Source: Butyrivibrio sp.
GTDB lineage: Bacteria > Bacillota > Clostridia > Lachnospirales > Lachnospiraceae
NCBI GenBank assembly: GCA_024688095.1
Contig: JAILEJ010000435.1
Span: 1 to 5,867 of the forward strand
Length of the DNA: 5,867 nt
Reading direction: 5' to 3'
Shown here: piece by piece, positions 1 to 5,006 of the stretch
How the letters are laid out: each line of letters starts with the position of its first letter
How positions within the stretch are numbered: position 1 is the first letter of the stretch
Notes under the pieces: model-generated
Databases searched by the model: none
Told to the model about the DNA's origin: nothing
Seen by the model: only the letters and a program-made list of their open reading frames with translations
Translations under genes and position numbers: made by a program

Positions 1-41
1 ATAGTAATTGTGTTTTGGGGCACAGATAAAAAGGTAAAAAA

Positions 42-50
42 GAGAGGGAG
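42..50 (+). promoter_or_regulatory. Ribosome binding site deciding the start at 55
   Basis: GAGAGGGAG lies 4 bases before the ATG at 55. If GAGGG (44-48) is taken as the core, the spacing is 6 bases. This favours the ATG at 55 over the in-frame GTG at 10, which has no visible upstream site within the window. Confidence 0.65.
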
Positions 51-54
51 TATT

Positions 55-735
55 ATGATAAGGCGTATACAATATAGATGTAGTTTTAGGAAAGATAGTT
101 TGGGGGAAGAAATAGATAGGGTATTATCAGCTTGTAAGAATAAATTTGTAGAACTTATAAATTGTGGGAAGGTATGTAATGCTTCTTTTTACAGATATAA
201 AAATATGGGATTTCTGTATGTGGAAGAAATAGTAAGTGATATGGATAATCCTCATTTAAATATAGATGAGATTATGTCAGAGTTGTCACCTTATCTTAAA
301 TTGTGGCCTGAAGAGGATGGCGATACATTTTGGGTTCCTATGATAAATGTCTATTATCATCATATTCCAGACGGAGACATAGATAAATGGGAATATGAGA
401 GAACAACAGATGTAAAGCAGCGTATAGGAAGGATTGCATTTGTATATAGGGATAAGCTTCCTTCATATGTAAAGCATCATACAGCCATTGTTGAGGAAGG
501 TTTATTAAAGGGTGATAAATATGCCTACATTTCTCTTCATGAGAATCTTCTTTTCTCATATTATGAGGAGCCTAGAAACAATGTGAATATAAGGAACTCA
601 GAAGAAGAGTCTAAGGTAATTCAGGACTGGCTTGATGTAGATCCTGAGTCTCATTTTGACAGGGAGAAGGCTGAAGGAAGTAACTTCCTTGTAATACCTT
701 GTTTATTTAGTGTAGACAGGTTAGAGTATAAATAA
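55..735 (+). CDS. Uncharacterised protein, possible tandem rhamnose-mutarotase-like (dimeric alpha/beta barrel) protein
   Basis: I do not recognise this 226-residue protein as a named family. It has no signal peptide or membrane segment, so it is probably cytoplasmic. Seen: its halves share a layout. Each opens with a short strand (RRIQYRCSF at 3-11; RIGRIAFVY at 123-131), continues through a helix, then a strand pair (SFYRYKNMGFLYVEE, 44-58; ISLHENLLFSYYEE, 159-172), and ends with a Trp-containing helix and a closing strand (TFWVPMINVYYH, 91-102; NFLVIPCLFSV, 210-220). The second half resembles L-rhamnose mutarotase (RhaM), including the His-bearing YVKHHTAI (138-145) and the NLLF strand. 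Inferred: a duplicated dimeric alpha/beta-barrel protein, perhaps sugar-related; function unknown. Start: the ATG at 55 follows a purine-rich GAGAGGGAG (42-50); an in-frame GTG at 10 is poorly supported. The gene is monocistronic here and ends at a terminator. No sugar-metabolism neighbour supports the guess. Confidence 0.8.
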   Translation: MIRRIQYRCSFRKDSLGEEIDRVLSACKNKFVELINCGKVCNASFYRYKNMGFLYVEEIVSDMDNPHLNIDEIMSELSPYLKLWPEEDGDTFWVPMINVYYHHIPDGDIDKWEYERTTDVKQRIGRIAFVYRDKLPSYVKHHTAIVEEGLLKGDKYAYISLHENLLFSYYEEPRNNVNIRNSEEESKVIQDWLDVDPESHFDREKAEGSNFLVIPCLFSVDRLEYK

Positions 736-752
736 AAATATAAGATACAAGT

Positions 753-788
753 AAAGGTGCTTCAGATTTTTATCGGAGCATCTTTTTT
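753..788 (+). terminator. Rho-independent terminator after the first gene
   Basis: GGTGCTTC (756-763) pairs with GGAGCATC (775-782), giving eight pairs of which two are G-U. Flanking AAA (753-755) can extend the stem into the T run that follows (783-788). The loop is 11 bases. The hairpin begins 18 bases after the stop codon and isolates this gene from the operon downstream. Confidence 0.8.
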
Positions 789-820
789 ATTATGGATTTA
801 GCTTTAAATAATAACATGAT

Positions 821-840
821 TTAACAATTTAATTTGATAA
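821..840 (+). repeat. 20-base imperfect palindrome upstream of the operon
   Basis: TTAACAA (821-827) and TTGATAA (834-840) form an inverted repeat around a 6-base AT-only centre. Sixteen of the 20 positions agree with the reverse complement. It lies just upstream of the possible promoter and could be an operator, but in DNA this AT-rich such symmetry can occur by chance. Confidence 0.4.
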
Positions 841-849
841 AACTTTTAT

Positions 850-879
850 TTGTTAGTGCATTAAATTAGAAAATATGTT
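850..879 (+). promoter_or_regulatory. Possible promoter of the oxidoreductase operon
   Basis: TTGTTA (850-855) and TATGTT (874-879) are 18 bases apart, and each matches four of six positions of the sigma-A -35 and -10 consensus. The region from 790 to 910 is so AT-rich that other pairings are possible, so the exact boxes are uncertain. That a promoter lies in this gap is likely, because a terminator precedes it and a four-gene operon follows. Confidence 0.3.
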
Positions 880-931
880 AAATTGGAACGTAGAAACTTA
901 GGCAATAAAAATGGTAGGAGAAATGATTATT

Positions 932-1507
932 ATGAGTGACATGGTAGAAGTTAGATGGCATGGAAGAGGCGGCCAGGGGGCAAAAACGGCAAGTCAGCTC
1001 CTCGCAGATGCTGCTTTTATGTCAGGTAAATTTGTACAATCCTTTCCGGAATATGGTCCGGAACGTTCAGGCGCACCAATCACAGCATACAATCGTATTT
1101 CTGATGAACGTTGTCCAATTCATTCCAATATCTATGAACCAAATTATGTAGTAGTAGTAGATGAGACACTTTTGGAAAGTGTTGATGTGGCAGCAGGTCT
1201 TAAGGATGGTGGAGCTTTGATAGTTAATTCATCAAAGTCACCTGATGAAGTAAGAAAAGAAGTCAAAAATTACGATGGAAGAGTATGCACTATTGATGCA
1301 AGAAAAATTTCTTTGGATTGTCTTGGGGCATATTTCCCTAATACACCAATGCTTGCAGCAGTAGTTGCTGTCAGCTCGATTATTGACAGAGAAACTTTTT
1401 TGAAAGATATGGAGGAATCTTATCGCCACAAATTCGCAAAGAAGCCTCAGGTGGTAGAAGGTAATTTGAAATGCCTCCGTATAGCAATGGATGAGGTGAA
1501 AGGATGA
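932..1507 (+). CDS. porC: 2-oxoacid:ferredoxin oxidoreductase, gamma subunit
   Basis: This is the gamma subunit of a four-subunit pyruvate/2-oxoisovalerate:ferredoxin oxidoreductase, a cytoplasmic oxygen-sensitive enzyme that turns a 2-oxoacid plus CoA into acyl-CoA, CO2 and reduced ferredoxin. Seen: 191 residues, a usual length for this subunit, with the family signature WHGRGGQGAKTA (9-20), then FPEYGPERSGAP (38-49) and a YEP motif (near 66). Start: in-frame ATGs lie at 911, 923, 932 and 941. The best site, AGGAG (916-920), is 11 bases before 932 but only 2 before 923, and starting at 932 places the signature at the usual distance from the N-terminus. It is the first gene of the operon, and its stop overlaps the delta start by 4 bases. 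The gamma-delta-alpha-beta order is that of the Thermotoga and Pyrococcus por/vor operons. The substrate cannot be fixed from this subunit; vor or ior names remain possible. Confidence 0.92.
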   Translation: MSDMVEVRWHGRGGQGAKTASQLLADAAFMSGKFVQSFPEYGPERSGAPITAYNRISDERCPIHSNIYEPNYVVVVDETLLESVDVAAGLKDGGALIVNSSKSPDEVRKEVKNYDGRVCTIDARKISLDCLGAYFPNTPMLAAVVAVSSIIDRETFLKDMEESYRHKFAKKPQVVEGNLKCLRIAMDEVKG

Positions 1508-1809
1508 TTACAAAAGCTAAGGATATTAATGAAAAAATTTCCTGGAAGGATCTTACAACTGGCTGTGAAATATATGAGCCTGGTACAAGTGTTCTTACCA
1601 AAACTGGTGAGTGGAGAGTACGCACACCAAAATGGATAATTGATAAATGTAAACAGTGTCTGCTTTGTGCACCATATTGTCCGGATGCTTCAATTCCTGT
1701 TGAGGATGGAAAGCGTTTGGAGTTTGATTATGAGCATTGTAAGGGCTGCGGCATATGTATAAATGCCTGTCCGTTTGATGCTATTGTCTGGGAGGATGAA
1801 GCAGAATGA
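1504..1809 (+). CDS. porD: 2-oxoacid:ferredoxin oxidoreductase, delta subunit (2x[4Fe-4S] ferredoxin-like)
   Basis: This is the electron-transfer subunit of the complex. It carries electrons from the beta-subunit cluster to external ferredoxin. Seen: 101 residues with two complete CxxCxxCxxxCP motifs, one at Cys49, 52, 55 and 59 and one at Cys79, 82, 85 and 89, each followed by proline. That is the pattern for two [4Fe-4S] clusters. About 45 residues precede the first motif (including EWRVRTPKW, 36-44), a leader typical of PorD-type subunits and absent from free bacterial ferredoxins. The start ATG at 1504 shares ATGA with the gamma stop codon, and GAGGTG (1494-1499) lies just upstream. Its own stop overlaps the alpha start in the same way, so the three genes are translationally coupled. 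No key cysteine is missing. Confidence 0.95.
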   Translation: MITKAKDINEKISWKDLTTGCEIYEPGTSVLTKTGEWRVRTPKWIIDKCKQCLLCAPYCPDASIPVEDGKRLEFDYEHCKGCGICINACPFDAIVWEDEAE

Positions 1810-2987
1810 GTATTAGAGAAAGAATGTCCGGTAATGAAGCTATTGCTACAGCAATGAGACAGATTAATCCGGATGTATTTGCAATGTTTCCAATTACCCC
1901 TTCAACTGAGATACCACAGTATTTTGCACAGTATGTGGCTGACGGTAAGGTGGATACAGAATTTATATGTGTTGAAAGTGAACATTCATCACTTTCAGCG
2001 TGTCTTGGTGCAGAGGCAGCAGGAGCAAGAGCTGTAACTGCCACATCTTCAGCAGGTCTTTCTTATATGAATGAGGTACTTTATGTAGCTGCATCATTAA
2101 GACTTCCTGTAGTACTTGCTGTTGCATGCAGAGCACTTACAGGACCTATCAATATTAATCATGACTATTCAGATTCGATGGCCGAAAGAGATTCAGGTTT
2201 CATTCAGTTATATGGAGAGAATAATCAGGAAGTCTATGACAACTATCTGATGGCTCACAGAATTGCGGAACATCCTGATGTAAGGCTTCCACTTATGATC
2301 TGTGAAGATGGTTTTATCACTTCTCATGCACTTGAAAATATTGAACTTGAAGAAGACGATAAAGTAAAGGCTTTTGTTGGAGAATACCATCCTGAAAACT
2401 ATCTTTTAAAGAAAGAGAATCCTCTTGCAGTAGGACCTTACGGTGTATCCGGTTATTATATGGAAGCAAGAGTGGCACAGGCATATGCAATGAAGAATGC
2501 TAAAAAGGTTATTCTTGATGTTGCCAAAGATTTTGAAAAAACATTTGGAAGATCCTATGGATTTTTTGAAGAATATAAAATGGATGATGCTGAAATTGCC
2601 ATGGTAATTATGGGATCAAGTGCAGGAACTGCAAAAGCCTGTGTTGATGAACTTAGAAAAGATGGTATTAAGGCAGGACTTATAAAGGTCAGAGTATTCC
2701 GTCCGTTTCCTGGTGAAGAGATTGCAAAGGCGCTTTCTAATTGCAAAGCAGTAGCAATTATGGATAAGAGTGAAGGATTTTCTGCTTGCGGAGGTCCACT
2801 TTTTGCAGAAGTATCAGGTGCATGTATCAACATGGATAAGAGACCTAAGATGGTTGATATCGTATATGGACTTGGTGGAAGAGATTTCACAGTTGATGCA
2901 GCAAGAAGCGTATACGACAGACTTGGCAGTATAGTAGAAACAGGCGAAGTTGGAGAAGTCTATACTCACATGGGACAGAGGGAGTAA
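1806..2987 (+). CDS. porA: 2-oxoacid:ferredoxin oxidoreductase, alpha subunit
   Basis: The alpha subunit carries the pyrimidine-side thiamine diphosphate domain and the transketolase-C-like domain. Seen: 393 residues, full length for the family. Domain I spans about 8-180 and contains FPITPST (28-34), ESEHSSLSACLGAEAAGAR (57-75), TATSSAGL (78-85) and RALTGPININ (109-118). Domain II spans about 230-365 and contains KVRVFRPFP (294-302) and GLGGRDFT (355-362). From family knowledge, Thr31 and Arg109 sit where the 2-oxoacid-binding Thr and Arg lie in Desulfovibrio pyruvate:ferredoxin oxidoreductase. The usual YPITPS reads FPITPS here, and RALSAPINI reads RALTGPINI. The start ATG at 1806 overlaps the delta stop by 4 bases, with GGAGG at 1791-1795. 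Pyruvate is the first guess; 2-oxoisovalerate or another branched 2-oxoacid is the main alternative and cannot be excluded by eye. Confidence 0.93.
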   Translation: MSIRERMSGNEAIATAMRQINPDVFAMFPITPSTEIPQYFAQYVADGKVDTEFICVESEHSSLSACLGAEAAGARAVTATSSAGLSYMNEVLYVAASLRLPVVLAVACRALTGPININHDYSDSMAERDSGFIQLYGENNQEVYDNYLMAHRIAEHPDVRLPLMICEDGFITSHALENIELEEDDKVKAFVGEYHPENYLLKKENPLAVGPYGVSGYYMEARVAQAYAMKNAKKVILDVAKDFEKTFGRSYGFFEEYKMDDAEIAMVIMGSSAGTAKACVDELRKDGIKAGLIKVRVFRPFPGEEIAKALSNCKAVAIMDKSEGFSACGGPLFAEVSGACINMDKRPKMVDIVYGLGGRDFTVDAARSVYDRLGSIVETGEVGEVYTHMGQRE

Positions 2988-2991
2988 TCAA

Positions 2992-3927
2992 ATGGCATAT
3001 AATCTTAAAGAAGAAATGAATAAGGAAGAACGCTTTCATTCAGGACACAGACTTTGTGCCGGATGCGGTGCAGGTATTGTCTGCAGAGCTATGATGAGAG
3101 CAGTTAATCCAGAGGATAGAGCAGTAATTTGTAATGCAACAGGATGTCTTGAGGTATCTTCTTTCCAGTATCCATTTACAGCCTGGGAAGATTCATACAT
3201 CCATACAGCATTTGAAAATGCTTCAGCTACAGCTTCAGGTGTTGAGGCTGCATATCGTGTAATGAAGAAAAAAGGAAAGATTGCAGAAAATGAGAATGTA
3301 AAGATTCTTGCAATTGGTGGTGATGGTGGAACATATGATATAGGCTTCCAGTCACTTTCAGGAGCCTTTGAAAGAGGTCATGACTTTACATATTTTTGCT
3401 ACGACAATAACGCTTATATGAATACTGGTACACAGCGTTCATCAGCAACACCAAGATTTGCATCTGCAACTACAACACCAAGTGGAACAGAATCTCTTGG
3501 TAAGAAACAGAACCAAAAGGATTTGACACAGATTATGGTTGCACATGGCTCACCATATGTGGCGCAGACAACACTTTTTGGAAATATGAAAGATTTTCAT
3601 GAAAAGGCTCATAGAGCAATTTATAAAGAAGGACCAACCTTTGTAAATGTTCTTACACCATGTCCAAGAGGATGGCAGTATCCTGCACAGGATCTGATTG
3701 CAATCTGTAAGGCTGCAATAGATACTTGTGTATGGCCCTTATATGAAGTAATTGAAGGTGAGTATCATCTTACTTATGAGCCTAAAAAGAAATTACCAGT
3801 TGAAGAGTTTATGTCTAAACAGGGAAGATTCAAACATCTCTTTAAGCCTGGCAATGAGTGGGCTATAGAGGCGGCTCAGGAATATGTTGATACAAAATGG
3901 GAAGAACTATTGCAAAAATGTAAATAA
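2992..3927 (+). CDS. porB: 2-oxoacid:ferredoxin oxidoreductase, beta subunit (thiamine diphosphate and [4Fe-4S])
   Basis: The beta subunit binds the diphosphate end of thiamine diphosphate and the proximal [4Fe-4S] cluster. Seen: 311 residues, full length. The expected cluster cysteines are all present: Cys22 and Cys25 in HRLCAGCGAG, Cys52 in NATGC, and Cys224 in TPCPRGW. The diphosphate motif starts at GGDGGTYDIG (109-118) and closes with YDNNAYMNTGTQRSS (137-151), the form typical of four-subunit enzymes. ENASATASGVEAA (75-87) is also a family segment. The start ATG at 2992 lies 4 bases after the alpha stop, with AGAGGGAG (2977-2984) 7 bases before it; an in-frame ATG at 2950 lies inside the alpha gene and is rejected. 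It is the last subunit gene of the operon. No obvious terminator follows, so transcription may continue into the next gene. Confidence 0.95.
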   Translation: MAYNLKEEMNKEERFHSGHRLCAGCGAGIVCRAMMRAVNPEDRAVICNATGCLEVSSFQYPFTAWEDSYIHTAFENASATASGVEAAYRVMKKKGKIAENENVKILAIGGDGGTYDIGFQSLSGAFERGHDFTYFCYDNNAYMNTGTQRSSATPRFASATTTPSGTESLGKKQNQKDLTQIMVAHGSPYVAQTTLFGNMKDFHEKAHRAIYKEGPTFVNVLTPCPRGWQYPAQDLIAICKAAIDTCVWPLYEVIEGEYHLTYEPKKKLPVEEFMSKQGRFKHLFKPGNEWAIEAAQEYVDTKWEELLQKCK

Positions 3928-3940
3928 CATATGTTATAAT
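3910..3940 (+). promoter_or_regulatory. Likely promoter with extended -10 for the CobL-like gene
   Basis: TGTTATAAT (3932-3940) is a perfect extended -10 element, TG-n-TATAAT. TTGCAA (3910-3915) is a weak -35, four of six matches, at a long spacing of 19 bases; an extended -10 needs less help from the -35. Transcription would start near 3947, leaving a leader of about 55 bases before the ATG at 4003. Confidence 0.5.
3924..3937 (+). repeat. Perfect 14-base palindrome at the end of the beta subunit gene
   Basis: ATAACATATGTTAT equals its own reverse complement. It covers the stop codon of the beta subunit gene (3925-3927) and the first bases of the -10 box that follows. No T run follows, so it does not look like a terminator. 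An operator role at the downstream promoter is possible. Confidence 0.55.
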
Positions 3941-3963
3941 TGAAATATAGATCTGAAATATAG
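3941..3963 (+). repeat. 10-base direct repeat in the leader of the CobL-like gene
   Basis: TGAAATATAG occurs twice (3941-3950 and 3954-3963), separated by ATC, so the period is 13 bases. It lies at or just after the predicted transcription start. Its role is unknown; it may be chance in AT-rich DNA. Confidence 0.4.
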
Positions 3964-4002
3964 TTAGTACATATGCTTCATAGGATGGAGGTTAGATATA
4001 TT

Positions 4003-4905
4003 ATGGAAAATAATCTTTTTTCAAACAGTAATATACTATCATGGTTACAATACTTTTCAGAGAATACCGAGATTGACCTGGAACATGTAAAGATTCTTGA
4101 TATAACAAGAAAAAACAAGAATCTTATTCCTACAGTAGAGGCTCACAGATGCGTCCTTGTATTTACTGAGGCTGGTAATAAGGATATCTTTTATAAGATG
4201 TGGTCTGTAGGTCTTGGTGACTGTGAGGTAATATATAACGAAGGATCAGAACCAGTCGGAGAGATAAAACGTGATAAGATTTCAGCTATGATTGACAGAG
4301 GGATTAACGCTTCAGCTGGTATGATTATCCTTAATCCAAGTGCCAGAAGCACAATTAAATTTGGAATGGATAATACCAAGTTTGCAAGTGGTTCTGTCAA
4401 ATATGTTGGTTCTGAAATTCGTTCAGTGCTCTTATCCAGAATGAGAATTGATGAGAGAAAAAATCTCTGTGTAATATCAGGTGAATCAATAGCTGTTGAA
4501 GCTGCAATGATAAGTGGAGAAGGAACTGTAATTGCAGTAGAATACAGGGAACGTGACAGGGAAACAATGGAAGAAAATGTTAATCAGTTTGGTCTTCAGA
4601 ACGTTACCATTATTGATCATGTTGGAGAGGATACTATGAAGGATCTTCCTATTCCGGATACTACAATGCTTGTAGCTTCAGCAAGTATGGAAAAAGAACT
4701 TGAGTATCTTACATCAATAAACCCTGATATGGATTTTGTTATATATACACTTGATTTTAGAACAGCTGCCAATATGCAGGATATTCTGGCTAAATACAAG
4801 CTTAACGATGTAAATGTTATACAGATTTCTGTTTCAAAGCTTACATCTAAAAATGTATTTGAACAACAGCCTGCACCATGGATAATAACCGGTAGAAGGG
4901 CTTAA
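4003..4905 (+). CDS. Degenerate CobL-like protein (partial CbiE-like plus CbiT-like domains)
   Basis: The 300-residue protein resembles the C-terminal two thirds of CobL, the precorrin-6Y C5,15-methyltransferase/decarboxylase of cobalamin synthesis. Seen: residues 28-115 fit the C-terminal lobe of CbiE (RCVLVFTEAGN, 49-59; GLGDCEVIYNEGSEP, 70-84). Residues 130-298 fit CbiT (KYVGSEIRSVLLSRMRI, 133-149; SIAVEAAMISGEGTVIAVE, 162-180; QISVSKL, 274-280; PAPWIITGR, 290-298). Missing: the whole CbiE N-terminal methylase domain with its glycine-rich loop. The CbiT loop, normally D-x-G-x-G-x-G, reads LCVISGE (155-161), so the Asp and all three Gly are replaced without an indel. Glu180, at the end of the next strand, is kept. 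Inferred: probably not a working precorrin methyltransferase; perhaps a repurposed relative. The reading frame is intact, so it is not an obvious pseudogene. The start ATG at 4003 follows GGAGG (3987-3991); an in-frame ATG at 3973 lies upstream of that site. No cobalamin neighbour is present. Confidence 0.8.
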   Translation: MENNLFSNSNILSWLQYFSENTEIDLEHVKILDITRKNKNLIPTVEAHRCVLVFTEAGNKDIFYKMWSVGLGDCEVIYNEGSEPVGEIKRDKISAMIDRGINASAGMIILNPSARSTIKFGMDNTKFASGSVKYVGSEIRSVLLSRMRIDERKNLCVISGESIAVEAAMISGEGTVIAVEYRERDRETMEENVNQFGLQNVTIIDHVGEDTMKDLPIPDTTMLVASASMEKELEYLTSINPDMDFVIYTLDFRTAANMQDILAKYKLNDVNVIQISVSKLTSKNVFEQQPAPWIITGRRA

Positions 4906-4910
4906 AATGA

Positions 4911-4946
4911 ATCAGCCTGTGAGATATCTCACAGGCTGATTTTTTT
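4911..4946 (+). terminator. Strong rho-independent terminator after the CobL-like gene
   Basis: Positions 4911-4925 and 4926-4940 are exact reverse complements, so the element is a perfect 30-base palindrome (ATCAGCCTGTGAGAT and its mirror), followed by six T. It begins 5 bases after the stop at 4903-4905. On the minus strand the same stem is followed by TCATTTT, a poor but possible U tail, so it may also stop the convergent chemoreceptor gene. No other terminator for that gene is visible. Confidence 0.92.
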
Positions 4947-4954
4947 ATGTGCGC

Positions 4955-4967
4955 CTTGCGACGCAAG
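4955..4967. repeat. Short GC-rich inverted repeat between convergent genes
   Basis: CTTGCG and CGCAAG flank a single A, a perfect 13-base inverted repeat that can fold as a 5-pair stem with a 3-base loop. Neither strand has a T run after it, so it is not a standard terminator. It stands out in the AT-rich surroundings. The rest of the gap (4968-5006) shows nothing recognisable. Confidence 0.4.
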
Positions 4968-5006
4968 TTGCTATATACATGCTGTTTTTATAGAATAATC
5001 TGAATG

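Noticed and set aside
10..54. GTG start for the first gene, adding 15 residues
   Set aside because: No ribosome binding site is visible before it, while a purine-rich site directly precedes the ATG at 55. The extra residues are lysine-rich and show no domain character.
911..931. Upstream ATGs at 911 and 923 for the gamma subunit
   Set aside because: The ribosome binding site AGGAG lies after 911 and only 2 bases before 923. Starting at 932 gives the usual short lead-in to the WHGRGGQG signature.
2555..2890. Open frame of 111 codons on the minus strand inside the alpha subunit gene
   Set aside because: It is antisense to a well-conserved gene, has no ribosome binding site or recognisable domain, and its composition is what the codon use of the sense gene would produce. 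The other short antisense frames (338-559, 1238-1429, 1380-1625, 1781-2044, 2208-2390, 4191-4400, 4617-4799) and the + frame at 960-1151 are rejected for the same reason.
2950..2991. ATG at 2950 for the beta subunit
   Set aside because: It lies inside the alpha subunit gene with no ribosome binding site. The ATG at 2992 has AGAGGGAG at good spacing and gives a normal N-terminus.
3973..4002. ATG at 3973 for the CobL-like gene
   Set aside because: GGAGG at 3987-3991 lies downstream of it and fits the ATG at 4003. The extra residues match nothing in the family.
4003..4905. Calling the CobL-like gene a working cobalamin methyltransferase (cbiT or cobL)
   Set aside because: The CbiE N-terminal domain is absent and the CbiT glycine loop is not conserved. 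A gene symbol would imply an activity that the sequence does not support.
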